A stretch of 64,000 bases of DNA from Rhizobium leguminosarum (lineage in GTDB: Bacteria > Pseudomonadota > Alphaproteobacteria > Rhizobiales > Rhizobiaceae): contig NZ_LWBS01000220.1 of NCBI RefSeq assembly GCF_001652265.1, forward strand, positions 62,001 through 126,000, written 5' to 3'. The translations under genes and the position numbers were made by a program. Positions within the stretch are counted from its first letter, which is position 1; the number at the start of each line of letters is the position of its first letter. The notes below the pieces were generated by a model. It had not been told where the DNA came from and did no database searches. It worked only from the letters and a program-made list of their open reading frames with translations. Of this stretch, positions 54,179 to 61,912 are shown piece by piece.

Positions 54179-54595
54179 ATGCCGGAATTCGAGCTCACCG
54201 CCTCGCCCTCACCGGAGGAACTGGCAGTGATCACCGATGCGCTCTCGGCCTTCAACGATAGCGATGTCGGCCCCTCGGATCGCCGGCCGCTTGCGGTCCT
54301 CATCCGCGATACCGACGGCAAGGTGACGGGCGGTCTTTCCGGCTTTACCGCCTGGGGCTGGCTTTTCACCCAGATGCTCTACATTCCCGATACACTGCGC
54401 GGCACCGGTATATCAGGCAATATCCTCGCAAAGGCGGAAGAAGAGGCGAGAGCCCGGGGATGCCGCGGCGCCTGGATCGACACGTTCAACCCGCAGGCTC
54501 TGCGCGCCTATATGCGCCAGGGTTATGAGGTCTTCGGGGAGCTTGAGGATTTCCCGGAAGGGCGCACGCGCAGCTTCCTCCGGAAAAGCCTCTAG
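54179..54595 (+). CDS. GNAT-family N-acetyltransferase
   Basis: A 138-residue acetyltransferase beginning MPEFELTASPSPEELAVITDAL. The acetyl-CoA loop region is LYIPDTLRGTGISGNILAKAEEEARARGCRGAWIDTFNPQALRAYMRQGYEVFGEL. The ATG (54179) begins four bases after the stop of the MoxR-operon membrane protein, so it is probably the fifth cistron. Its stop is close to a mosaic repeat. Acceptor unknown. Confidence 0.9.
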   Translation: MPEFELTASPSPEELAVITDALSAFNDSDVGPSDRRPLAVLIRDTDGKVTGGLSGFTAWGWLFTQMLYIPDTLRGTGISGNILAKAEEEARARGCRGAWIDTFNPQALRAYMRQGYEVFGELEDFPEGRTRSFLRKSL

Positions 54596-54603
54596 CGGAT
54601 GGC

Positions 54604-54697
54604 CCGAAAATCGGAATCGATTTTCCGAAAGCACGATGCGAGGGTTGAAAGAGTTAGAGCGTCCTTTGTGCGTCCGAAAGGACGCACGGCGCTCTAA
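54604..54697. repeat. Mosaic palindromic intergenic repeat, copy 4 (diverged)
   Basis: A CCGAAAATCGGAATCGATTTTC module (54604-54625) is followed after 28 bases by a hairpin with arms TTAGAGCG (54654-54661) and CGCTCTAA (54690-54697) enclosing GTGCGTCcgaaagGACGCAC. The order and spacing parallel copies 1 and 6, with base changes kept in both arms. It sits between two convergent GNAT genes. Confidence 0.8.
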
Positions 54698-54698
54698 A

Positions 54699-55199
54699 TC
54701 ATTCACGCCAAGCGATCGTGCCCTTCAGCCGCGCCTGCACGCCCTCGGCAATCGGAACGACAAGCACACGACCAGGATCGACCGGGCCTGGAAAAGAAAG
54801 CGCATTGTAGGCGACCTTCTCGAAACCGAGCGGGCCGTAATAGGGCGGGTCGCCGACGAGGATGACGGCTTCCGAGCCCTTGCGCCTTGCCGCCTCCACC
54901 GCGATCCGCACCAGTTCCCGGCCGATGCCCTTGTTCTTGTGGGAGGGGCGGACGGCGAGCGGGCCGAGCAGATGGCCCTTCACCGTGCCGGCCAGTACCG
55001 GCGTCATACGCACGGAGGCGATCGTCTCACCGTTATCGGTGCAGATGAAGGAGAGCGACAGATCGTGCGGCCCCTGCTCACGGATGCGCGCAGCAGCGCG
55101 CGTGAAGCGGCCCGGACCGAAGGCTTCTTCGTTGATGTGTTCGATGGCGGCGTCATGAGACGCGTCTTCAGTGAGGTAGACGAGATCGTGCTTGTACAT
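54699..55199 (-). CDS. GNAT-family N-acetyltransferase (YhbS-like)
   Basis: A 166-residue acetyltransferase beginning MYKHDLVYLTEDASHDAAIEHI. It has the YhbS-type pattern HLLGPLAVRPSHKNKGIGRELVRIAVEAARRKG and EAVILVGDPPYYGPLGF. The start is uncertain: ATG 55199 gives the family length, while ATG 55262 would add 21 residues; neither has a Shine-Dalgarno. A stop-adjacent mosaic repeat follows. It is divergent from the glutathionyl-hydroquinone reductase gene. Confidence 0.87.
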   Translation of the reverse strand: MYKHDLVYLTEDASHDAAIEHINEEAFGPGRFTRAAARIREQGPHDLSLSFICTDNGETIASVRMTPVLAGTVKGHLLGPLAVRPSHKNKGIGRELVRIAVEAARRKGSEAVILVGDPPYYGPLGFEKVAYNALSFPGPVDPGRVLVVPIAEGVQARLKGTIAWRE

Positions 55200-55456
55200 G
55201 ATGACAGAAACCGGATGGACAGATTGATGGGTCTCGAACACGCCTTGGGCGTTCGGGAGCATCAGCGTCGTCGCGGGTTTCTGGAAATGAACATCAGGCA
55301 CGGGTCCGAAAATCGTGAAAACGCCGATAGCAGGAAAAATTTCCGCCGTCCAACGCAAAATGCGCGACGTGACGCACTGTTCAATCTTTGTCGCCTGTAA
55401 AGCCCTGCCATCTGCGATATCTTCCGTTCCAACACGCAATCAAGGGAATGAAGACC

Positions 55457-56467
55457 ATGGGAATGCTGGTGGATGGCGTCTGGCATGACGTCTGGTACGA
55501 CACGAAGGAGAGCAAGGGCCATTTCAAGCGGCAGCCCTCGCAGTTCCGCAACTGGGTGACATCGGACGGTGAGGCCGGCCCTTCGGGCAGCGGCGGCTTC
55601 AAGGCCGAGGCCGGGCGTTACCATCTCTATGTCTCGCTCGCCTGTCCCTGGGCGCACCGCACGTTGATTTTCCGCAAGCTGAAGAAGCTGGAAGAGCTGA
55701 TTTCGGTCTCGGTCGTTGATCCGCTGATGGTCGAAAACGGCTGGGAGTTCAAGGTCGGCGACGGTGCCACCGGCGACCACCTCTTCGACGCAGCCACGCT
55801 CTGGCAGATCTACGTCAGGGCCGATCCGCACTATTCCGGCCGCGTCACCGTTCCCGTCCTCTGGGACAAGAAAACCGGCACGATTGTCAGCAACGAATCC
55901 GCCGAAATCATCCGCATGTTCAACAGCGCCTTCGATGGGTTGACCGGCTCGAAGGTCGATTACTATCCCGAGGACCTTCGCTCCGAAATCGATGCTCTGA
56001 ACGCCACCGTGTACGACACCGTCAACAACGGCGTCTACAAGGCCGGCTTTGCCACCACCCAGCAAGCCTATGAAGAAAACGTCGGCAAGCTGTTCGAAAC
56101 GCTCGACATGCTCGATGAACGCCTCGGCAAGGGCCGCTACCTCTTCGGCAACCGCCAGACCGAGGCTGACTGGCGCCTGTTCACCACGCTGGTGCGCTTC
56201 GACGCCGTCTATGTCGGCCATTTCAAGTGCAACATCCGCCGCATTGCCGACTACCGCAACCTGCCCGGCTATCTGCGAGACCTGTACCAAACCGCAGGCG
56301 TTGCCGAGACGGTGAACCTCAACCACATCAAGCAGCACTATTATCGCAGCCACGAGACGATCAATCCGACCGGCATCGTTCCCGTCGGCCCGGCGCTCGA
56401 TCTCAGCAGTCCGCACGGCCGTGCGACAGCGCCGCGCGCCCTTTTAGACGTGCAAAGGACGCTGTAG
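55457..56467 (+). CDS. Glutathionyl-hydroquinone reductase with repeat-encoded C-terminus
   Basis: A 336-residue Xi-class glutathione transferase (YqjG/PcpF family). The catalytic Cys63 lies in SLACPWAHRTLI, and the C-terminal helical domain has KTGTIVSNESAEIIRMFNSAF and ADWRLFTTLVRFDAVYVGHFKCN. It removes glutathione from glutathionyl-hydroquinones. ATG 55457 is preferred to 55448 on Shine-Dalgarno spacing (AAGGGA). The family normally ends near NPTGIVPVGP; here the last 15 residues (RATAPRALLDVQRTL) and the stop are encoded by a mosaic repeat. Confidence 0.92.
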   Translation: MGMLVDGVWHDVWYDTKESKGHFKRQPSQFRNWVTSDGEAGPSGSGGFKAEAGRYHLYVSLACPWAHRTLIFRKLKKLEELISVSVVDPLMVENGWEFKVGDGATGDHLFDAATLWQIYVRADPHYSGRVTVPVLWDKKTGTIVSNESAEIIRMFNSAFDGLTGSKVDYYPEDLRSEIDALNATVYDTVNNGVYKAGFATTQQAYEENVGKLFETLDMLDERLGKGRYLFGNRQTEADWRLFTTLVRFDAVYVGHFKCNIRRIADYRNLPGYLRDLYQTAGVAETVNLNHIKQHYYRSHETINPTGIVPVGPALDLSSPHGRATAPRALLDVQRTL

Positions 56468-56525
56468 AATTTTGAGTTGCTGCATAATTTTATCCCTAAA
56501 TCGATTCCGATCTAAGAAATTATGC
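56423..56525. repeat. Mosaic palindromic repeat, copy 5, overlapping a CDS end
   Basis: Module CGACAGCGCCGCGCG...GACGTGCAAAGGACGCTGTAG (56423-56467) lies inside the last codons and stop of the hydroquinone reductase gene. It is followed by TGCATAATTTTATCCCTAAA and TCGATTCCGATCTAAGAAAT then TATGC (56481-56525). The same two modules, in the same order, occur at 61,777-61,880. It lies between convergent genes. Confidence 0.88.
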
Positions 56526-56544
56526 GCTTGCCGCCGCCTGAGGT

Positions 56545-57021
56545 TCACCAGCGGTGGTCGGGCTCCCGCTCGCCGCGAAGCTCCGCGAGACGGCGATGCG
56601 TCGCCTTGGTCGTGCCCTCAGGCAGGCCGTCGAGGGAAAAGAAGCCGCTGTCGGATATCTCCCAGTCCGGCGGCCGCGGCGCCGTCTGCTCGACGATTGC
56701 CCGGTAGAAGACGACATGGTCGCGCCTTGTGGTGGTGGTATTGAAATAGACCTGGATCAGCTGCGGCTTGCCGATGATCCTAAGGTTGCCCTCCTCGCGC
56801 AATTCCTTGGCAAGCGCTTCCTCGACCGTCTCGTTGCGCTCCAGCCCGCCGCCTGGCATATGCCAGCCGCCGACATAGCTGTGGCGCACGAGAAAGATGC
56901 GTCCGTCTGCATCGAAACAAGCGGCCCGCACGCCCACGGTCATGCTGCGGACGAAACTGAAATAGACATGCAGCAGGCGCAATGCCAGCCTCATGTGAAC
57001 GGGCCGGTTCTCGTTATCCAC
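56545..57021 (-). CDS. Nudix hydrolase with altered nudix box
   Basis: A 158-residue nudix protein: VGVRAACFDADGRIFLVRHSYVGGWHMPGGGLERNETVEEALAKELREEGNL. The nudix box deviates from G-x5-E-x7-REUxEExGU: the first Arg is Lys and the later Gly is Asn (KELREEGNL), though the three metal-binding glutamates are kept. Start uncertain: GTG 57021 has GGAG five bases upstream, while GTG 57027 overlaps it. Substrate unknown. It is convergent with the hydroquinone reductase gene and divergent from a metallophosphoesterase gene. Confidence 0.88.
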   Translation of the reverse strand: MDNENRPVHMRLALRLLHVYFSFVRSMTVGVRAACFDADGRIFLVRHSYVGGWHMPGGGLERNETVEEALAKELREEGNLRIIGKPQLIQVYFNTTTTRRDHVVFYRAIVEQTAPRPPDWEISDSGFFSLDGLPEGTTKATHRRLAELRGEREPDHRW

Positions 57022-57082
57022 TATCACTCCGTTTCAGCTCTTCATCGCGCCCGATGTGTTTGATTTGTCAATAAGCTGGTCT

Positions 57083-58003
57083 ATGTCTCGTAACATGTTC
57101 AAGCTCGCGCATATCTCCGACGTCCACCTCGGGCCGCTGCCCAGTCTTTCCATTCAAGAGCTGTTTTCAAAACGCATAACAGGCTTTGTGAACTGGCATC
57201 GAAATCGACGCAAGCACCTTTTCGGCAGCACGTTGGATCTGCTGCTCGACGACATCCGCGCCCACCAGGCCGATCACCTGGCCGTCACCGGCGACCTCGT
57301 CAATCTGGCGAGCGGAATTGAGATTCGCGCCGCCGCTGCATGGCTGCGCGCGTTCGGCGATCCCGCGAACACGTCAGTCGTTCCCGGCAATCATGACGCC
57401 TATGTACCAGGCGCCTATGAGAAGTCGATGCGCGCCTGGTATGATTATGTCCGCGGCGATCTGGCTCCGCCGCAATGGCAGGACGACCGCCATATCTTCC
57501 CTTATCTGCGTGTTCGCGGCAAAGTCGCGATTGTCGGCTGTTCGACGGCGGTCGCCACTCCTCCCTTCGCCGCCTCCGGCTTTTTCGGCGCGCGACAGGC
57601 TCGCGATACTGTCAACATGTTGCGCGCGGCTGGGGAGGCCGGGCTCTTCCGCGTTGTCATGATCCATCATCCGCCGATCCGCGGCGCCACGGCCTTCTAC
57701 AAACGGATGATCGGCATCCGCCGCTTCGCCGCCGTGATTTCGACGGGCGGCGCCGAACTCGTGCTGCACGGCCACACGCACCTGAACACGCTGCATTGGC
57801 TGCGCGGCCAGGTGCAGCCGGTGCCGGTCGTCGGCATTGCCTCAGCCTCGCAGGGACCGGGTAGCGTCAAGCCGCCCGCCGCCTACAACCTCTTCTCCAT
57901 CGACGGCTCTCCTGGCGCCTGGGAGCTCAGCGGCGAGCGCTTCAGCCTCAACAGGGCCGGCGACGCGGTGATGCCGGAAAGTGCCGATATTTTCGCGCCT
58001 TAG
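57083..58003 (+). CDS. Calcineurin-like metallophosphoesterase
   Basis: A 306-residue phosphoesterase with all five metal motifs: ISDVHLG, VTGDLVN, VPGNHDAY, MIHHPPI and VLHGHTHLN. It resembles the CpdA/YpeJ-like group of phosphodiesterases with a C-terminal extension (about 260-306). Start ATG 57083 (MSRNMFKLAHISD) or ATG 57095 (MFKLAHISD); neither has a strong Shine-Dalgarno. It may hydrolyse cyclic nucleotides or phosphomonoesters. It lies upstream of the TPR gene on the same strand. Confidence 0.92.
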   Translation: MSRNMFKLAHISDVHLGPLPSLSIQELFSKRITGFVNWHRNRRKHLFGSTLDLLLDDIRAHQADHLAVTGDLVNLASGIEIRAAAAWLRAFGDPANTSVVPGNHDAYVPGAYEKSMRAWYDYVRGDLAPPQWQDDRHIFPYLRVRGKVAIVGCSTAVATPPFAASGFFGARQARDTVNMLRAAGEAGLFRVVMIHHPPIRGATAFYKRMIGIRRFAAVISTGGAELVLHGHTHLNTLHWLRGQVQPVPVVGIASASQGPGSVKPPAAYNLFSIDGSPGAWELSGERFSLNRAGDAVMPESADIFAP

Positions 58004-58088
58004 CGTCACCTCTGAACGCTTTTTATGCAGCACTTGAATCGATCTGCGAGGACATCGGGCCACCGTCGCAACATTTGCCATGGAGGTT

Positions 58089-58119
58089 GCTTACCCTCTT
58101 GGTATTTTTAGTGGTAAGC
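58089..58119 (+). promoter_or_regulatory. Inverted repeat upstream of the TPR protein gene
   Basis: GCTTACC (58089-58095) and GGTAAGC (58113-58119) are perfect arms separated by 17 AT-rich bases, ending 43 bases before the TPR start. The spacing places both arms on one DNA face, so a dimeric regulator is possible. Confidence 0.4.
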
Positions 58120-58162
58120 GTACAATCCGAGCAACTGCATTGCCTGAGAATGGAGCGCGCCG

Positions 58163-58723
58163 ATGACTTCTTCTTTCCGTTACCTGTCCAGACTTTCGCT
58201 TGCCGCCGGCTTTGCCTTCGGCATCGCCACGGCCGCTTTTGCGGCCGGCGACAGCAACGATGACACCAATCCGCCGCCGAAGACCCAGACGACCAAGACC
58301 TGCACCGGCGGCAAGGTCTGGGACAAGGCCAAGAAGGAATGTGTCAACCCGAAGAAGAGCAGCTTCAACGACGACGATCTCTATCAGTTCGCCCGCGAGT
58401 TTGCCTATGCCGGGCAGTATGACAACGCCATCACGGTGCTCAATCTCGCTCGCAACCAGAACGACCCGCGCGTCCTGAACTATCTCGGCTACGCCAACCG
58501 CAAGGCCGGCCGCATGGAGCTCGGCATGTCCTACTACCGCAAGGCGCTGCAGGCGGATGAGAATTATATCCTCGCCCGCTCCTATATGGGCATGGCGCTG
58601 GTGGAACAGGGAGACATTCAGGGCGCCCGCGTCCAGCTTGTCGAAATCCGTGATCGCGGCGGCGAAGGCACCTGGGCCTATCGCTCCCTGCTGCAAAGCT
58701 TGAACGGCTACAAGACATATTGA
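58163..58723 (+). CDS. Exported tetratricopeptide-repeat protein
   Basis: A 186-residue protein with signal peptide MTSSFRYLSRLSLAAGFAFG then IATAAFA (1-27). Two cysteines (TKTCTGGKVWDKAKKECVN) may form a disulphide. Two to three TPR motifs follow at about 75-175 (DDLYQFAREFAYAGQYDNAITVLNLARNQ; RVLNYLGYANRKAGRMELGMSYYRKALQAD; ILARSYMGMALVEQGDIQGARVQL). TPRs mediate protein binding, so it is probably a periplasmic assembly factor. ATG 58163 follows GGAGCG. An ECF sigma gene lies 187 bases downstream. Confidence 0.9.
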   Translation: MTSSFRYLSRLSLAAGFAFGIATAAFAAGDSNDDTNPPPKTQTTKTCTGGKVWDKAKKECVNPKKSSFNDDDLYQFAREFAYAGQYDNAITVLNLARNQNDPRVLNYLGYANRKAGRMELGMSYYRKALQADENYILARSYMGMALVEQGDIQGARVQLVEIRDRGGEGTWAYRSLLQSLNGYKTY

Positions 58724-58910
58724 CGCAAGCTTTACGGACCACAATACGAAAATCCCTTGGGAAAGAGGGATGAAGACGACCGGATGCTTGCGAAGTGCAG
58801 GAGACTTGTTTCATAAAGCACATGCATCGACGGCGTCGATAAAGTCGGTTTCGCGCCCGACGGCGAACCCTTCGTCCGCGAAACCATTGTGAATGCTTCT
58901 TGGATAGACA

Positions 58911-59420
58911 ATGCGTCAGCCCGCAACGACCATCGATCTCCGGCGTGATCTCGTCGGCCTCCTGCCCCGCCTTCGCCGCTTCGCGATCACGCTCGCGGGT
59001 GAGGTTGCCGTGGCCGATGAACTCGTTCAGGCCGTCTGTCAGCGCGCCATTTCCAAAGGTCATCAATGGAGCGGCGAAGGCCGGCTGGAAAGCTGGATTT
59101 ACACGCTTGCCCGCCAGCAATGGACCGACGACAACCGCAAGCGCAAGCCGAAGGCTTCCGTCCGCGGCAACGTCACCGATATTCGCGAGGCCGCGCGCGA
59201 ACGCTCGGCTGCGGTCGATCCCGACACCATCCATCACATAATTTCCGATATGCCGGATGGCGTTTCCAGCATGTTCCTGCTCGTCGACGTCGAAGGCCAC
59301 AGCTACCAGCAGGCGGCCGACATCATGGGCATTCCGGTGGCAAACGTCGTCTCTCAGCTCGCCATCGCGAGGCTGCATTTCGCCGGGCTTGCCGGCACTC
59401 ACCCGATCCACAGGTACTGA
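58911..59420 (+). CDS. ECF RNA polymerase sigma factor
   Basis: A 169-residue small sigma factor. Region 2 is at about 15-80 (LVGLLPRLRRFAITLAGEVAVADELVQAVCQRAI, LESWIYTLARQQWTDDNRKRK), and region 4 at about 110-160 (VSSMFLLVDVEGHSYQQAADIMGIPVANVVSQLAIARLHF). The anti-sigma gene begins two bases after its stop, so its activity is probably held by that membrane partner. No promoter motif recognised by it is evident to me in the upstream sequence. Confidence 0.92.
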   Translation: MRQPATTIDLRRDLVGLLPRLRRFAITLAGEVAVADELVQAVCQRAISKGHQWSGEGRLESWIYTLARQQWTDDNRKRKPKASVRGNVTDIREAARERSAAVDPDTIHHIISDMPDGVSSMFLLVDVEGHSYQQAADIMGIPVANVVSQLAIARLHFAGLAGTHPIHRY

Positions 59421-59422
59421 AT

Positions 59423-60268
59423 TTGCTCGATTTTAGGAAATTGCCGCTCGAGGCCCAGCTCACCGCCCTTCTCGACGGCGAAGTCTCGCCCGAACAGCGG
59501 CACGAACTGGAACAGCGTCTGGCAAGTGACGAGAATGCGCGCCGGCTACATGAGAAGCTCCGTCACGGCGCCGATTTTGGCCGCCGCCGCCTCGACGATA
59601 TCCTGAAGGAGCCGGTGCCGCTCGCCCTCGTCCGCTCCATCAAGAGCACACAGCCGCCGAAAACGCCGATCGCCCAGCGCGCCATGCGTCCGCAGGTGAA
59701 ACTGGCGCCGAGCGGCCCGCAGGCGTTGGCCGCCGCCCTCATCCTCTTCGTCGTCGGATGCGGCATCGGCTATTTCGTGGGCGCGGGCCCCGATGCCGAC
59801 GAGATCGCCACCATGGCCACCACCAATACGGCACCGACCAATACCAACGACTGGCTGGGCGACGTCACCGCCTATCAGCGCCTGCTCATCCGCCAGCCCC
59901 GCCATCTCGTCGAAGTGCCCGCCTCGCAGGCCGAGGAAATCTCCAGCTGGCTGACGACCGCGATCGGCGTGCCCTTCCGCGTGCCTGATCTCAGCGCCGA
60001 AGCCTGGACCTTCCAAGGCGCGCGTGTCATCCTCGGCGACAGCCGCCCTGTCGGGCAGCTCGTTTATTCCAACGCCGACGGCGACGTTATCTCCATCTGT
60101 TTCCGCAAGGACGCGCAGCCACCCGAGACCGACGACTTCAAGGAAACGATCAAGGACGAGATCGGCCTCGTGACCTGGCACAATGCCGGCACCTCCTATG
60201 TGCTTGCCGGCCCCTCCGCCGAGGCAACCCTCGGACAGCTCGCCATGGAGATCGCCACGGCGATCTGA
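59423..60268 (+). CDS. Transmembrane anti-sigma factor
   Basis: A 281-residue protein with a cytoplasmic anti-sigma-like N-terminus (about 1-95: LPLEAQLTALLDGEVSPEQRHELEQRL), one membrane helix at about 100-120 (ALAAALILFVVGCGIGYFVG) and a periplasmic domain of about 160 residues that could sense envelope stress. No HxxxCxxC zinc motif is present. The likely start is TTG 59423, two bases after the sigma stop; no ATG gives the full N-terminal domain. Sigma and anti-sigma are translationally coupled. Confidence 0.85.
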   Translation: MLDFRKLPLEAQLTALLDGEVSPEQRHELEQRLASDENARRLHEKLRHGADFGRRRLDDILKEPVPLALVRSIKSTQPPKTPIAQRAMRPQVKLAPSGPQALAAALILFVVGCGIGYFVGAGPDADEIATMATTNTAPTNTNDWLGDVTAYQRLLIRQPRHLVEVPASQAEEISSWLTTAIGVPFRVPDLSAEAWTFQGARVILGDSRPVGQLVYSNADGDVISICFRKDAQPPETDDFKETIKDEIGLVTWHNAGTSYVLAGPSAEATLGQLAMEIATAI

Positions 60269-60274
60269 TTGACG

Positions 60275-60324
60275 GAGCATGACGTCGAGCGGTTTTCGCA
60301 CCACGTCGTGCTCGCCCTCTTTGA
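60275..60324. repeat. Mosaic palindromic intergenic repeat, copy 7 (diverged)
   Basis: GAGCATGACGT and ACGTCGTGCTC (60275-60285 and 60303-60313) enclose CGAGCGGTTTTCG, followed by GCCCTCTTTGATTT. It is a shortened, altered relative of the first module at 4353 and 30,992. It lies between the anti-sigma gene and the convergent quinone oxidoreductase gene. Confidence 0.8.
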
Positions 60325-60325
60325 T

Positions 60326-61306
60326 TTAAGGCACCAGCACCACCTTGCCGACTGCCCTCCGCCCTTCGATGGCGCGATGCGCTTCCGCCGCTTGATGCAG
60401 TGGGAAACGACCGCCGTCGATAACCGTCAGGGCGCCCGCCGCGGCAAACTCGAAGAGTTCGGCAAGATCCTCCCGCACACCCTGGGACGTCAGCAGCGGC
60501 AACAGCGAAAATCCCTTGATTGACTGATTGTCACCAAGCATGCGCTCGATATCGGCCGTCTCAAGCCCGAACCGCCCCATCGCCACCAGCACCAGCTCGC
60601 CGCAAGGCGCCAGCGCATCGAGCGCCGCCCTTGAAAACGCGCCGCCGACCGTCTCATAGATGATATCCGCACCGAGCCCTCCGGTCAGCCTCTTGATGTC
60701 CTCCTGCCAGGCAGGCGCCGTATAATCGACCGCATGATCGGCGCCGAGAGATAGGGCAAGCCCCCTCTTCTCGTTGCTGCTCGCCGCCGCGATCACCAAG
60801 CTCGCTGCGTCACGTCTCGCCAGCTGCGCCAGCAGCGACCCGACACCGCCGGCTGCCGCATTGACGAGAACGATTTTGCCTTTCACCGGACTGCGGCGTA
60901 GCAGGTGCAGCGCCGTCAACCCCTGCACCATCAGCGCGGCAGCCGCCTCGAAGGAGACCGCATCGGGCAGTTGCACCACCGCGCCGCCATCGACCGCGAC
61001 GAATTCGGCATAACCGCCCGAACCGCGCCCGATCGCAAAGAGAGGAACGGCAACCCGCGTGCCAATGAGCGAGCGGTCGGCACCAGGCCCTGCTCGCTCG
61101 ATCGTACCCGCGACCTCGATACCGGGAAACATCGGCAGGTTGGGCGTCACGGCATAACGGTCGGCCCGCATCAAGACCTCGAAGAAGTTGACGCCCGCCG
61201 CATGGACGCGGACGAGCACCTCGCCCGGCCCCGGCTCGGGGACCGGCAGTTCCACGAGCTCGAGGACATCGGGCGGACCGAAGCGAGTAAATTGGACGGC
61301 TTTCAT
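60326..61306 (-). CDS. Zinc-type alcohol dehydrogenase-like quinone oxidoreductase
   Basis: A 326-residue MDR-family reductase. The N-terminal domain is MKAVQFTRFGPPDVLELVELPVPEPGPGEVLVRVHAAGVNFFEVLMR, and the NADPH-binding fold is IVLVNAAAGGVGSLLAQLA. It lacks the zinc-binding cysteines of true alcohol dehydrogenases and belongs to the quinone oxidoreductase (QOR) type. It is divergent from an HxlR regulator gene across about 100 bases, a common pairing in which HxlR proteins control quinone or aldehyde detoxification enzymes. Confidence 0.92.
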   Translation of the reverse strand: MKAVQFTRFGPPDVLELVELPVPEPGPGEVLVRVHAAGVNFFEVLMRADRYAVTPNLPMFPGIEVAGTIERAGPGADRSLIGTRVAVPLFAIGRGSGGYAEFVAVDGGAVVQLPDAVSFEAAAALMVQGLTALHLLRRSPVKGKIVLVNAAAGGVGSLLAQLARRDAASLVIAAASSNEKRGLALSLGADHAVDYTAPAWQEDIKRLTGGLGADIIYETVGGAFSRAALDALAPCGELVLVAMGRFGLETADIERMLGDNQSIKGFSLLPLLTSQGVREDLAELFEFAAAGALTVIDGGRFPLHQAAEAHRAIEGRRAVGKVVLVP

Positions 61307-61407
61307 GGCAGGTGAACCTCACGTCTGATTGGCGTGGGGCAGGTTTAGCAATAGAATATCAGATGAAAATACAAACTCTTTCGTGCCCTACCCACCAGGA
61401 GGTGACC

Positions 61408-61821
61408 ATGGCTGAGCCGATGAAAAGACTCCCCGAACTGCCGGTCGAGCGGGCGCTGAAGGTGATCTCGGGGCGCTGGAAGCCGGTTATCCTCTATTAC
61501 GTCTTCTCCGGTCCGAAGCGTCTGTCGGAGTTGAAGCGGATGATGCCCGCCATTACCCAGAAGGTTCTGATCCAGCAGCTGCGCGAGATGGAGGAGCACG
61601 GGCTGGTCGCCCGCCAGATCTTCGCCGAAGTCCCTGCTCGCGTCGAATACAACGCGACCGAACTCGGCCTCCAGCTCGAACCGGTGCTGCTGGCGCTCTG
61701 CCAATGGGGCCAACGCCACGCCGAAGCGCGAAACGAAGCCGACAAAATCGCCGACTGCATCGTCAGGCCGCGCCGCGCTACAGCACCGCGCCTCTTTTCA
61801 GACGCGCATAAGGCGCTGTAA
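61408..61821 (+). CDS. HxlR-family transcriptional regulator with repeat-encoded C-terminus
   Basis: A 137-residue winged-helix regulator. The HxlR core is ALKVISGRWKPVILYYVFSGPKRLSELKRMMPAITQKVLIQQLREMEEHGLV, RQIFAEVPARVEYNATELG and LEPVLLALCQWG. The ATG at 61408 is set by AGGAGGTGACC. The last residues (RATAPRLFSDAHKAL) and the stop lie within a mosaic repeat, giving a tail nearly the same as that of the unrelated hydroquinone reductase at 55.5 kb. It probably regulates the divergent quinone oxidoreductase gene. Confidence 0.9.
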   Translation: MAEPMKRLPELPVERALKVISGRWKPVILYYVFSGPKRLSELKRMMPAITQKVLIQQLREMEEHGLVARQIFAEVPARVEYNATELGLQLEPVLLALCQWGQRHAEARNEADKIADCIVRPRRATAPRLFSDAHKAL

Positions 61822-61880
61822 CACTTTGAATTACTACATAATTTTATCCTTAAATCGATTCCGATTTAAGGAATTATGCA
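61777..61880. repeat. Mosaic palindromic repeat, copy 6, overlapping a CDS end
   Basis: Module CTACAGCACCGCGCC...GACGCGCATAAGGCGCTGTAA (61778-61821) carries the last codons and TAA stop of the HxlR gene. The second module (about 61,835-61,880) has arms ATCCTTAAATCG and CGATTTAAGGAAT around ATTCC. Same order as copy 5, reverse of copy 1. It separates the HxlR gene from the convergent leuA gene. Confidence 0.88.
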
Positions 61881-61912
61881 GTGGTGCGGTCGCGGCCTGA
61901 GTCCTTTTAAGA

